Of a stretch of 64,000 bases of DNA, positions 11,517 to 20,866 are shown in pieces. Each line of letters starts with the position of its first letter. Position 1 is the stretch's first letter. Below the pieces are notes generated by a model, which saw only the letters and a program-made list of their open reading frames with translations, did no database searches and was not told the origin of the DNA. Source of the stretch: Alphaproteobacteria bacterium 65-37 (lineage in GTDB: Bacteria; Pseudomonadota; Alphaproteobacteria; Reyranellales; Reyranellaceae). A program made the translations under genes and the position numbers. The stretch is taken from the NCBI GenBank assembly GCA_001897995.1, contig MKRV01000266.1:1-64000 (forward strand), read 5' to 3'.

Positions 11517-12533
11517 CTATTTGGCAGACCGAAGCGGGCTCTGCGGCAACTCGAACAGCATCAGGATGTTGCGCTGGAGCGGATTGAAGTTGTCGTCCGA
11601 GATCAGCCACAGCAGGGTCTCGCCACGCGTGCCCCGGGTGGCCGAGAGGCCTTCCAGATTATCGACGGCATAGGGCGTGGCGAGGAAGGCGAGTTCCTCA
11701 GGCGTCACCGTGCCGCCCGGCTGGAGCTGAGCTGCCTCGAAACGCATCACGCGCACCCGCACGCCGCGCACCACGTCGAAGGCCCGCTCCAGGGTCGCAT
11801 AGGCGCCGTCGGGCAGCCGGACGATGGCGGTCGGCCGGAAGTCGGGGTTGGTCGTGTAGCTGAAGCTGCTCCAGCTGTAGCGGCTGTTGCCGGCGGGGCG
11901 GCCGATCCAGCCCACCACCGTGCCGGGCTTAAGGCTGTATTCCTCGCTGATGGCGACGACTGTGCCGTCTTCCAGTGCCGTCATGGCCTCGATGCCGCCA
12001 TTGGCGGGCTGGCGGCCGATATCGGCCGGTCCCTCAATCGGCAGCGGTGTCGCCTCGAGCGTACGATAATGCCACAGCCGGTGCCGGCGCTCGAAGGCGA
12101 TCAGCCACGAGCCGTCGGGCAGCCGGGCCATCGCCTCGGCATCGGCCTCGGCCTTGCTGTGGATCGCCTTGCCGTCGAGGCCGCGCAACTGGCCGATCCG
12201 GGCCTGACCGAGGCCGGCGAGATTGCCGTCGGCGCTGTAGTCGATGGTCGCCGTGAACCAGGCTCCCTCGTCGGAGATCGAGGTCAGCGAACGGCCGTCG
12301 GCCGAGACATGCAGGTCGGACCAGCCGCCGAAATTGGGGGAATCGGCCTTCATCTCGACGCCGCCGCGCCAGATCAGCCGTCCGATCTCGGTCGCGGCCG
12401 GCTCGTCGAGCTTGAAGACCAGCCGCTGGTTGTGGATCGCGAGCGGCTTTTCCTGGGCGCCGGCCGGCGGCGGCGAACCGCCGATGCAGGCGGTGGCGAG
12501 CAGGCAGACCGCGAGAAGGGCGCGGCGCAGCAC
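11517..12533 (-). CDS. esterase-like-activity-of-phytase family lipoprotein
   Basis: Lipobox-like LLATAC; GGWSDLHVSADGRSLTSISDEGAWF, DNLEGLSATRG; directly downstream of cobT. Confidence 0.7.
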   Translation of the reverse strand: MLRRALLAVCLLATACIGGSPPPAGAQEKPLAIHNQRLVFKLDEPAATEIGRLIWRGGVEMKADSPNFGGWSDLHVSADGRSLTSISDEGAWFTATIDYSADGNLAGLGQARIGQLRGLDGKAIHSKAEADAEAMARLPDGSWLIAFERRHRLWHYRTLEATPLPIEGPADIGRQPANGGIEAMTALEDGTVVAISEEYSLKPGTVVGWIGRPAGNSRYSWSSFSYTTNPDFRPTAIVRLPDGAYATLERAFDVVRGVRVRVMRFEAAQLQPGGTVTPEELAFLATPYAVDNLEGLSATRGTRGETLLWLISDDNFNPLQRNILMLFELPQSPLRSAK

Positions 12534-12550
12534 CGGAGGCGAGACCGGAC

Positions 12551-14500
12551 TCAGGCGGCCCGCCGGCCGGACGATTTGCCGCCGGCCTTGCTGCCGGGAC
12601 CCGCCTTGCCGGCGCCGCCGCGGCCGCGCTGGCCACCGCCACGTGCGGCCCGCACGTCCTTGGCATCCTCTTCGTCGAACAGCGAGGCGAGCTGCTCCAT
12701 CATCGTGCCGCCCAGCTGGTCGGCATCGACAATGGTGACGGCACGGCGGTAGTAGCGCGTGACGTCGTGGCCGATGCCGATGGCGATCAGCTCGACCGGC
12801 GAGCGCGTCTCGATCCAGTCGATGACGTCGCGCAGATGGCGCTCGAGATAGTTGCCCGGATTGACCGACAGGGTCGAATCGTCGACCGGCGCGCCGTCGG
12901 AGATCACCATCATGATCTTGCGCTCTTCGGGGCGCGGCAGCAGGCGGTTATGCGCCCACAAGAGCGCCTCGCCGTCGATGTTCTCCTTGAGGATGCCCTC
13001 GCGCAGCATCAGGCCGAGATTCTTGCGGGCGCGGCGCCACGGGGCGTCAGCCGGCTTGTAGATGATGTGGCGCAGATCGTTCAGGCGGCCGGGATTGGCC
13101 GGCTTGCCGGCGGCGAGCCACTGCTCGCGGCTCTGGCCGCCCTTCCAGGCACGCGTCGTGAAGCCCAGGATCTCGACCTTGACGCCGCAGCGCTCCAGCG
13201 TGCGCGCGAGAATGTCGGCGCTCATCGCCGCCACGGTGATCGGCCGGCCGCGCATCGAGCCGGAATTGTCGATCAGGAGCGACACCACGGTGTCGCGGAA
13301 GTTCGTGTCCTTCTCCTTCTTGAAGGACAGCGCATGCATGGGATTGGCCACGATGCGGGCCAGACGCGCCGCATCGAGCGTGCCCTCGTCGAGGTCGAAG
13401 TCCCAGGAGCGGTTCTGCTGCGCCATCAGGCGACGCTGCAGGCGGTTGGCCAGCTTGCCGATCACGCCCTGCAGGTGCGAGAGCTGCTGGTCGAGGTGAT
13501 TGCGCAGGCGGCCGAGTTCCTCGGCGTCGCACAGCTGGTCGGCCTCGACGATCTCGTCGAACTTCAGCGTATAGGCATGGTATTGCTGGCCGAGCGGCTC
13601 GTTGGAGAGCGCTCCCGGCGGCAGCCACGGACGCTCGGCGCGGCCCGGCTCCTCCTCGTCGCCCGAGCCCATCTGCATCTCGGTCTGGGCCTGGTCGGCG
13701 ACGGTCTCCGACGCGTCCTCCTGCTCGGAGGCGTCCTCGGTCTCCTCGCCCTGGGCGCCGTAGCCCTGGGTCTCGCTGGAATCGCTCTGATCGTCGCCGG
13801 TCTCGTTGGACTGGCCGTCGGCGTTCTCCTGATCCTGGCTCTCTTCGGTATCGTCGTCCTGCAGGTCGGCCGATTCGTCGCCGAGCTTCAGGTCGCGGAT
13901 GAGCTGGCGCGCGGCGCGGGCGAAGGATTCCTGGTTGCCGAGCGAGTCGCGCAGCTTCTGGAAGTCGCGGCCGGCGGCGCTCTCGACGTCGGCGCGCCAC
14001 ATGTCGACCATGGCCTTGGCCGAGTCGGGCGGGGCGGCGCCCAGCAGCTGCTCGCGCGCGATCAGCCCGATCACGTCGGCGAGCGGGGCATCTTCCTTGC
14101 TCTTGATGCGGGCATGGCCGCGCTGGTCGGAGCGCTGGCGCCACAGCGCGGCGAGATTGTCGGCGACGCCCGCCATCTTGCGCGCGCCCAGCGCCTCGAC
14201 GCGAACCTGCTCGACCGCTTCGAAGATCGCCCGCGCGGTCTCGCCGCGCGGCACGCGCCGCAGGTGGGTCTTGCGGTCGTGATGGCGCAGCTTCAGCGCC
14301 ATCGAGTCGGCCTCGCCGCGGACACGGCTGACATCCTCGACCGGCAGATCGCGCGCCGGCACGGTGATGCGGGCCTCGCTGCCGAGCAGCGAGCCGCCAT
14401 CGGGAACGAACGAGACGTTCACTTCCTTGCGCGAAACCGCCCGCATGGTGGTGGCGGTGACGCGGCGGAACTCCTCGAGAGGAGTCGTGTCCTTGGCCAT
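12551..14500 (-). CDS. cobT: aerobic cobaltochelatase subunit CobT
   Basis: Acidic central region, [41 protein letters not shown]. Confidence 0.93.
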   Translation of the reverse strand: MAKDTTPLEEFRRVTATTMRAVSRKEVNVSFVPDGGSLLGSEARITVPARDLPVEDVSRVRGEADSMALKLRHHDRKTHLRRVPRGETARAIFEAVEQVRVEALGARKMAGVADNLAALWRQRSDQRGHARIKSKEDAPLADVIGLIAREQLLGAAPPDSAKAMVDMWRADVESAAGRDFQKLRDSLGNQESFARAARQLIRDLKLGDESADLQDDDTEESQDQENADGQSNETGDDQSDSSETQGYGAQGEETEDASEQEDASETVADQAQTEMQMGSGDEEEPGRAERPWLPPGALSNEPLGQQYHAYTLKFDEIVEADQLCDAEELGRLRNHLDQQLSHLQGVIGKLANRLQRRLMAQQNRSWDFDLDEGTLDAARLARIVANPMHALSFKKEKDTNFRDTVVSLLIDNSGSMRGRPITVAAMSADILARTLERCGVKVEILGFTTRAWKGGQSREQWLAAGKPANPGRLNDLRHIIYKPADAPWRRARKNLGLMLREGILKENIDGEALLWAHNRLLPRPEERKIMMVISDGAPVDDSTLSVNPGNYLERHLRDVIDWIETRSPVELIAIGIGHDVTRYYRRAVTIVDADQLGGTMMEQLASLFDEEDAKDVRAARGGGQRGRGGAGKAGPGSKAGGKSSGRRAA

Positions 14501-14568
14501 TTACGCGCTCTCTACTTCGGCGACTGGGTCTCTACTGCGGTAGCCGGGTTTCTGCTGCAGCAGCTCGG

Positions 14569-15573
14569 CTAGTGCAGCTTGCCGCCCTTGCCACTGCCCG
14601 ACGGCAATTCCTTGCCGAAGCAGCGCTGGTAGTACTCGGCGAGCGTGCTGCGCTCGACCTCGTCGCACTTGTTGAGGAAGGTCAGGCGGAAGGCGAAGCC
14701 GACGTCGCCGCCGAAGATGCGCGCATTCTCGGCCCAGGTGATCACCGTACGCGGCGACATCACGGTCGAGATATCGCCGGCGATGAAGCCGGCGCGTGTC
14801 AGGTCGGCCAGCGCCACCATGGCGGAGATCGTCTTGCGGCCGTCATCGTTGTCGTAGAACGGCGTCTTGGCCGAGACGATGTTCACTTCCTGATCGTGCG
14901 GCAGGTAGTTCAGCGTCGTCACGATCGACCAGCGGTCCATCTGGCCCTGGTTGATCTGCTGCGTGCCGTGATAGAGGCCGGTCGTGTCGCCGAGGCCGAC
15001 CGTGTTGGCGGTCGAGAACAGGCGGAAGGCCGGGTGAGGGCGGATCACCTTGTTCTGGTCGAGCAGGGTGAGCTTGCCTTCGACTTCGAGCACGCGCTGG
15101 ATCACGAACATCACGTCGGCGCGGCCGGCGTCGTACTCGTCGAACACCAGCGCCGTCGGGTTCTGCAGCGCCCAGGGCAGGATACCCTCGCGAAACTCGG
15201 TGATCTGCTTGCCGTCGCGCAGCACGATGGCGTCCTTGCCGATCAGGTCGATACGGCTGATATGGCTGTCGAGGTTGACGCGGATGCAGGGCCAGTTGAG
15301 GCGCGCCGCGACCTGCTCGATGTGGGTCGACTTGCCGGTGCCGTGGTAGCCTTGGACCATGACACGTCGGTTGTGCGCGAAGCCGGCGAGGATCGCCATC
15401 GTCGTGTCGTGGTCGAAGAGGTAGGCATCGTCGACTTCCGGGACATGCTCGGTGGCCGCACTGAATGCCGGCACCTCCATGTCGGTGTCGATGCCGAACA
15501 GCTGGCGAGCGGAAACCTTGATATCCGGCATGCCCGACACATTCTGGCGGGCCGCGGTCGTCGTCGAAGCCAT
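14569..15573 (-). CDS. cobS: aerobic cobaltochelatase subunit CobS
   Basis: AAA+ domain [42 protein letters not shown]. Confidence 0.94.
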   Translation of the reverse strand: MASTTTAARQNVSGMPDIKVSARQLFGIDTDMEVPAFSAATEHVPEVDDAYLFDHDTTMAILAGFAHNRRVMVQGYHGTGKSTHIEQVAARLNWPCIRVNLDSHISRIDLIGKDAIVLRDGKQITEFREGILPWALQNPTALVFDEYDAGRADVMFVIQRVLEVEGKLTLLDQNKVIRPHPAFRLFSTANTVGLGDTTGLYHGTQQINQGQMDRWSIVTTLNYLPHDQEVNIVSAKTPFYDNDDGRKTISAMVALADLTRAGFIAGDISTVMSPRTVITWAENARIFGGDVGFAFRLTFLNKCDEVERSTLAEYYQRCFGKELPSGSGKGGKLH

Positions 15574-15688
15574 CACACGGTTCCTACAAAACAAAGCCCG
15601 CCAAATTGCGGGCAACAACGATAGTCGCAGGCCGAATTGTGCACCGCAAGCGGCCAATTGCGGGGTCTGCCCTGAGCAGGGCTAATCA

Positions 15689-16267
15689 CTACGCCGGCAG
15701 GTGTTCTGATGCCCGCAGAGTGGAATAGGCGGCGTTGATTTCCTTGAGCTTTTCCTCGGCTGCCCGAGCCCCGCCATTGGCATCCGGATGGTGCAGCTTG
15801 ACCAGCTCCTTGTAACGGGATTTCACGACAGCCCGCGTAAGCGGCCATGAAAGTTCAAGGACATCCAAGGCGTTACGTTCCGCCGGGGTCAGTTGCTCAC
15901 TGCCATCGAGTTTGGGCGGCGGCTTTTCACCGAGGCCGGCATCATCGGCCAGGCCGAGCGGATCCTTGATCTGTGCATAGGCACTGCCGTTGCGGCGGGC
16001 GCCGAGCGGCCAGACCGGCCGGCGCCAAGTCGTGTCGGCACGGATATGCGCTTCGATCTGGTCAGCATCGAGGCCGGCGAAATAGTCCCACTTCTTGTTG
16101 TACTCGCGGACATGCTCGAGGCAGAACCAGCGATACTCGTCGAGGCGATCGCGGGCCCGCGGCGCACGGTACTCGCCGTGCAATCGGCAGCCCGGCGCTT
16201 CGCAGACCCGCTGATGCGGCAGCGGGCCTTCGGTCGCGGTCAAGGGTTTGGTTCGCCGGCGGGGCAT
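15689..16267 (-). CDS. DnaJ (J-domain)-containing protein
   Basis: C-terminal RYKELVKLHHPDANGGARAAEEKLKEINAAYSTLR. Confidence 0.85.
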   Translation of the reverse strand: MPRRRTKPLTATEGPLPHQRVCEAPGCRLHGEYRAPRARDRLDEYRWFCLEHVREYNKKWDYFAGLDADQIEAHIRADTTWRRPVWPLGARRNGSAYAQIKDPLGLADDAGLGEKPPPKLDGSEQLTPAERNALDVLELSWPLTRAVVKSRYKELVKLHHPDANGGARAAEEKLKEINAAYSTLRASEHLPA

Positions 16268-16314
16268 TCGGCTAATATGTGTTCCTGAATTGCAGTGGGC
16301 AAGTGAGGCGAGCG

Positions 16315-16605
16315 ATGGGCAAGGTTGCGATGGCGATTGACAACAAATTGCGGGCGACTTTCGCGCCGGCACGTCTTGCCATCGAAGACGAATCGTCGAA
16401 GCATCACGGCCATGCCGGCTGGCGCGAAGGCGGCGAGACGCATTTCAAGGTCGAGATCGTTTCCGCTGCATTCGAAGGCCAGAGCCGCGTGGCGCGCCAG
16501 CGTTCGGTCTACGCGGCGCTGAAGCAGGAGCTCGATGCCGGCCTGCATGCGCTCGCGCTGACGACCCTGACGCCGGCCGAGGAAGCCGCACGTATGTCAT
16601 CCTGA
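16315..16605 (+). CDS. BolA family protein
   Basis: ESSKHHGHAGWREGGETHFKVEIVSAAFEGQSRVARQRSVYAAL. Confidence 0.9.
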   Translation: MGKVAMAIDNKLRATFAPARLAIEDESSKHHGHAGWREGGETHFKVEIVSAAFEGQSRVARQRSVYAALKQELDAGLHALALTTLTPAEEAARMSS

Positions 16606-16666
16606 GGCTGCAGGCCGAAGGATCTTTGCCGGTCCGTAAAGGTCCCTCGCGTTGCTCGGGATGACG
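16595..16666. repeat. palindromic intergenic repeat, GTCATCC...GGGATGAC family (copy 1)
   Basis: TGTCATCCTGAGGC...AAGGTCCCTCGCGTTGCTCGGGATGAC; shares AAAGGTCCCTCGC...GCTCGGGATGAC with the element at 57227. Confidence 0.65.
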
Positions 16667-16675
16667 GCTACGCTG

Positions 16676-17365
16676 TCACCCTTCCATCTCGATTTCCTTG
16701 CCCGCGGCGGCCGTGCGCACCGCTTCGGCGTCGGGGCCGGTGTAGAAATCCGGCACCCAGCGGCGGGTGACGTCGCTGTCCGACGCCCAGGTATGGCAGG
16801 TGTCGAGCATATAGGGCTTGCGTCGCGGCTTTTTCGCGGCATCGGCATCGCCTTTGGGCCCGGCATTGTCCTTGGGCCCAGTATTGTCCGTGGGCAGAGT
16901 GCCGGCCTTCTGGCGATGGGCGCGATTGAGCTCCGACGCTTTGCGGGAGGCCACAGTCTGGAAGGCGGTGGTCGCCACTGGCCCGAGCAGCTCGACGATG
17001 TGCGTGCAGCCCTGGATACCGCCCAGGCGCGCCCGCACCTCGCGATGGAAGCCGCCGCCGATGCGCAGCCCGATCAGCTTCTTGAAGGCGGGCGTGATGT
17101 CGCCGCACATGCGGTAGGGCGACTTGTCCGTCACCGTCTCGACATCGACGATGGTGAAGGTGTGATCGAGCGTGAGCCGGATCGACATGTCGTGGATGAA
17201 GTCACCCGGCGCGAGCGGGCCGCGCCATTCGTTGGCGTGCTCGTAAGTCTTCTCGTCGGTGATGCGGCCTTCGATGTCCCAGAGCCCATCCTCGCGAAAG
17301 AAGCCCTGGCAGGTGACGCGACGCGTATGAAGGTGCTGTCGGCCGACGGGCGGCGGAAGCGGCAT
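16676..17365 (-). CDS. DUF2889 domain-containing protein
   Basis: RRVTCQGFFREDGLWDIEGRITDEKTYEH...GDFIHDMSIRLTLD; C-term GCTHIVELLGPVATTAFQT. Confidence 0.8.
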   Translation of the reverse strand: MPLPPPVGRQHLHTRRVTCQGFFREDGLWDIEGRITDEKTYEHANEWRGPLAPGDFIHDMSIRLTLDHTFTIVDVETVTDKSPYRMCGDITPAFKKLIGLRIGGGFHREVRARLGGIQGCTHIVELLGPVATTAFQTVASRKASELNRAHRQKAGTLPTDNTGPKDNAGPKGDADAAKKPRRKPYMLDTCHTWASDSDVTRRWVPDFYTGPDAEAVRTAAAGKEIEMEG

Positions 17366-17403
17366 GGTGGTTCCCTTGTAGAATGGGGACCCTGCAGAAG
17401 GGG

Positions 17404-18711
17404 TCAGTTGGCCGCTTGTATGGCGGCGGGCGGCACGATGCGCAACTCGGCGATACGGGTGCCCTCGCGCTTCAATATCTCGAAGCGAAACCCGTAAAAG
17501 GCGTAGGTCTGGCCCACTTCCGGGATGCGGCGCGCCTCGTGCAGGACCAGGCCGGCGATGGTCGTGGCCACCCCCTCCGGCAGGCCCCAGCCGAACTCGC
17601 GGTTGAGGTCGCGGATCGGCACGTCGCCCTGGCAGAGCAGGCTGCCATCGTCGCGCTTCATCACGCCGCGCCGGATGGCGTCGTGCTCGTCCTCGATATC
17701 GCCCACGATCTCCTCGATGATGTCCTCGAGGGTGACGATGCCGCGCAGTGCGCCGTATTCGTCGACGACGATGGCGAAATGCTCGTGGCGGGCGCGAAAA
17801 GCCTCGAGCTGGTCGAACAGCACTGTCGATTCCGGAATGAACCAGGGCGGCGTCATCACCGCATCGATCCTGACGTCGTTGCCCGAACCCTGGGCCGCCT
17901 TGATGGCGCGGAACAGGTCCTTGGCGTGCATCACGCCCACGATGTTGTCGGCCTCGCCACGATAGAGCGGGATGCGCGTGTAGGGCGCGGCCAGTACCTG
18001 GGTCACGATCTCGTCGATCGGCTGGCCGGCGTCGATCAGCGCCACGTTGCCGCGATGGGTCATCACGTCGCCCACCGTGCGGTCGCCGAGATCGAGCACG
18101 GAGCGCAGCATCGCCTTCTCGGCAGGCGCCGCCTCGTCGGTCAGATCCGCGCCGTGCAGCTCGATGGCGCCGCGCAGCAGGTCGCTGTGCTCCTGTGCGT
18201 CGTGGGCGCGATCGGCCCGGACGTTCATCAGGCCGAGGAAGAAGCGCGAGATCGCCGCCACGCCGCGCGCCATCGGCCCCAGGATGGCCAGCGTGAACAC
18301 GATCGAGGGCGCCAGCATCAAGGCCACCCGATCGGCGCGCAGCAGCGCCCAGGTCTTGGGCATGACCTCGGCGAAGATCACCACCATCACGCCGATCGCC
18401 AGCGTGGCGTAGACGATGCCCGCGGCGCCGAACAGGGCCGTCAGCACCGCCGTCGTGAGCGAGGCCGAGAAGATGTTGACGACGTTGTTGCCGAGAAGGA
18501 CGGCGCTCACCGTCTCGTCCTTGTGGTCGAGCAGCCGGTTGACCATGGCGGCGCGCTTGTTGCCCTGCTGGGCGAGCCGATGCATGCGCGGCCGCGATGC
18601 TCCGGTGATCGCCGTCTCGGCGGCCGACAGGTAGGCCGCCAGCAGCAGGCAGAATACGACCAGCGGTACCGCGATCGAAAGTGGCAGGTCGAAGTGAAGC
18701 TCGGCGTCCAT
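17404..18711 (-). CDS. HlyC/CorC family transporter (CNNM-CBS-CorC)
   Basis: AAETAITGASRPRMHRLAQQGNKRA, CBS pair, VDEYGALRGIVTLEDIIEEIVGDI. Confidence 0.9.
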   Translation of the reverse strand: MDAELHFDLPLSIAVPLVVFCLLLAAYLSAAETAITGASRPRMHRLAQQGNKRAAMVNRLLDHKDETVSAVLLGNNVVNIFSASLTTAVLTALFGAAGIVYATLAIGVMVVIFAEVMPKTWALLRADRVALMLAPSIVFTLAILGPMARGVAAISRFFLGLMNVRADRAHDAQEHSDLLRGAIELHGADLTDEAAPAEKAMLRSVLDLGDRTVGDVMTHRGNVALIDAGQPIDEIVTQVLAAPYTRIPLYRGEADNIVGVMHAKDLFRAIKAAQGSGNDVRIDAVMTPPWFIPESTVLFDQLEAFRARHEHFAIVVDEYGALRGIVTLEDIIEEIVGDIEDEHDAIRRGVMKRDDGSLLCQGDVPIRDLNREFGWGLPEGVATTIAGLVLHEARRIPEVGQTYAFYGFRFEILKREGTRIAELRIVPPAAIQAAN

Positions 18712-18721
18712 CGCTCGGGCG

Positions 18722-19849
18722 CTAGGCCGCGATGGCGTCGTCGAGCAGGCCGCGCAATCCGGCCTCGTCGACCTCGCGCGTCACGAAGGCTTTACCGATG
18801 CCGCGCGCCAGCACGAAGGTGAGCTTGCCGCCCTCGGCCTTCTTGTCGCCGCGCATATGCTCGACCAGCCGCGCGGCATCCCAGCGCCGGCGGTTGTCGC
18901 CGCCGATTGCGCGCAGCCGCACCGGCAGGCCGACGGCGCCGAGATGGCGGCGGACCCGCTCGGCATCGACAGCAGGGCAGAGGCCGAGGCGGGCCGACAG
19001 GTCGAAGGCCATCGCCATGCCGGCGCCGACCGCCTCGCCATGCAGCAGCTCCGGGCCGAAGCCGGTCTCGGCTTCCAGCGCATGGCCGAATGTGTGGCCA
19101 AGATTGAGCAGGGCGCGCAGGTCGGTGGTCTCGCGCTCGTCGGCGGCGACGATGCGTGCCTTGGAGAGGCAGCTCTGTTCGATGGCGTAGGTGCGTGACG
19201 CGGCGTCGCCGGCCAGCACCGCAGCCCCGTTGGCTTCGCACCAGTCCCAGAACGCCGGATCGTCGATCAGGCCGTACTTGGCCACTTCGGCATAGCCCGC
19301 CAGCAGCTCCCGGCGCGGCAGGCTGTCGAGCACGGTCGTATCGGCCACCACCAGGCGCGGCTGGTAGAAGGTGCCGACCAGGTTCTTGCCGTGGCGCGTG
19401 TTGATGCCGGTCTTGCCGCCCACCGAAGAATCGACCTGGGCGAGCAAGGTGGTCGGTACCTGGATGAAATCGACGCCGCGCAGCAGGACCGAGGCGGCGA
19501 AGCCGGTGAGGTCGCCGACCACGCCGCCGCCCAGTGCGACTAAGGTGGTCCTGCGGTCGGGGCGGTGGTCCAGCAGCTCGTTCATCAGCCGGCCGAAGCT
19601 CGCGAACTCCTTGCTGCTCTCGCCGGCCGGAACCGTCACGGTCGTGGCTTCGATGCCCGCCTTGTCGAAGGAGGCGGCAAGCCGCGCGCCGTAGAGCGGC
19701 GCCACGGTGTCGTCGCTCACGATGGTGACGCGCGGGGCGGCGAGCAGCGGGCGCGACAATTCGCCGACACGATCGATCAGGTCAGGCCCGATGACGATGT
19801 CGTAGGCGCGGCCCGCGAGATCGACACGGATGGTGCGAGGGGCACTCAT
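18722..19849 (-). CDS. aroB: 3-dehydroquinate synthase
   Basis: ALGGGVVGDLTGFAASVLLRGVDFIQVPTTLLAQVDSSVGGKTGINTRHGKNLVGTFYQP. Confidence 0.96.
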   Translation of the reverse strand: MSAPRTIRVDLAGRAYDIVIGPDLIDRVGELSRPLLAAPRVTIVSDDTVAPLYGARLAASFDKAGIEATTVTVPAGESSKEFASFGRLMNELLDHRPDRRTTLVALGGGVVGDLTGFAASVLLRGVDFIQVPTTLLAQVDSSVGGKTGINTRHGKNLVGTFYQPRLVVADTTVLDSLPRRELLAGYAEVAKYGLIDDPAFWDWCEANGAAVLAGDAASRTYAIEQSCLSKARIVAADERETTDLRALLNLGHTFGHALEAETGFGPELLHGEAVGAGMAMAFDLSARLGLCPAVDAERVRRHLGAVGLPVRLRAIGGDNRRRWDAARLVEHMRGDKKAEGGKLTFVLARGIGKAFVTREVDEAGLRGLLDDAIAA

Positions 19850-20454
19850 GCCGACGCTCCCGGTTCGGCCTGTGCGACAGGGCTGGGCTGCAGATAGGCG
19901 CGCAGCGTCTCGATCACCTGCTCGGTGGTGCGATCGGCTGGCTGGGCCGTCGAGTCGACCACGAGATCGGCTTCGGCGTAGATCGGATAACGTTGTTGCA
20001 TAAGTCGGTCGAGAATCTCCCGGGGATCGCCCTGGCGCAAGAGCGGACGATGGGTGCGCTTCTTCACGCGATCGAACAGCACGTCGAGCTCGGCACGCAG
20101 CCACACGGTGATGGCCTTGGTGCGCATCAGGGATCGCGTCTCGCTGTCGATGTAGGCACCGCCGCCGGTCGACAGGACCAATGGCGGCTGGTCGAGCAGG
20201 CGGCCGATGACGCGGCGCTCGCCGGCACGGAACTCCTGCTCGCCGTACTTCTCGAAGAATTCGGAGATGCTGCAGCCGGCAGCTCGTTCGATTTCATCGT
20301 CAGCATCGACGAACGGCAGGCCGAGCCGTGCCGCGAGGCGCTTGCCGATCGCGCTCTTGCCCGCGCCCATCAGCCCGACGAGGGCCACGGTGCGCGGCAA
20401 GGACAGGGGAGAAGGAACGTCCATGGCGATCTGTGCACCCTGGATGTCGCCCAT
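19846..20454 (-). CDS. aroK: shikimate kinase
   Basis: VGLMGAGKSAIGKRLAARLGLPFVDADDEIE; 4-nt ATGA overlap with aroB start. Confidence 0.94.
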   Translation of the reverse strand: MGDIQGAQIAMDVPSPLSLPRTVALVGLMGAGKSAIGKRLAARLGLPFVDADDEIERAAGCSISEFFEKYGEQEFRAGERRVIGRLLDQPPLVLSTGGGAYIDSETRSLMRTKAITVWLRAELDVLFDRVKKRTHRPLLRQGDPREILDRLMQQRYPIYAEADLVVDSTAQPADRTTEQVIETLRAYLQPSPVAQAEPGASA

Positions 20455-20563
20455 TCTTCCGTTCGATTCAAGCCGCTGGCGATTCAAGCCGCTGGACCAA
20501 ATGGTCCCGCCTTGGGCCGCGACGATTGCCGCTGTGGCATCGGTTGGGTAGTTTGCCGCCGTC

Positions 20564-20743
20564 GTGCCCCTGTTCCGTTCGCGAAACCGCTTCACCGTTC
20601 CCACTTTGCGCCTCGGCCCCCTGGTCGTGGTCGCTGCCGTATGCCTGCTGATTGTCGGGCTCGTGGCGTTGGCCGTTGTCGAGCCGCGGCCGCCGCTCAA
20701 GCAGTATGAAGTCCCGGTGCCCAATGAACGCCTGGCGCGTTAA
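20564..20743 (+). CDS. small single-TM protein (59 aa), not in supplied ORF track
   Basis: GTG start: MPLFRSRNRFTVPTLRLGPLVVVAAVCLLIVGLVALAVVEPRPPLKQYEVPVPNERLAR*; one predicted TM helix; between aroK and the 536-aa exported protein. Confidence 0.6.
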   Translation: MPLFRSRNRFTVPTLRLGPLVVVAAVCLLIVGLVALAVVEPRPPLKQYEVPVPNERLAR

Positions 20744-20761
20744 TCTACGGCATCGTCTTCC

Positions 20762-20865
20762 GGACCGCGGGCCTCCAGGCCCGCCTCATGGCTCTCGCAC
20801 ATTGATGAGGGCACTTGAGCGGGCTCCGCGCGGGGTAACCCCCGCGCTTTTGAGGCCCGCGGTCC
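20762..20865. repeat. palindromic element bounded by 14-bp inverted repeat GGACCGCGGGCCTC/GAGGCCCGCGGTCC
   Basis: Perfect 14-bp arms 20762-20775 and 20852-20865 with internal hairpins. Confidence 0.7.
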
Positions 20866-20866
20866 A

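Noticed and set aside
13600-13880. Repetitive acidic stretch in cobT as a possible novel repeat domain
   Set aside because: Acidic linker is a normal feature of CobT proteins.
12767-14572. 601-aa plus-strand ORF
   Set aside because: Antisense to cobT; the CobT protein has clear motifs.
15585-15605. Hairpin GCCCGC-CAAATT-GCGGGC upstream of cobS as a cobalamin riboswitch
   Set aside because: Only a simple stem-loop; no B12-box-like sequence or larger conserved architecture seen.
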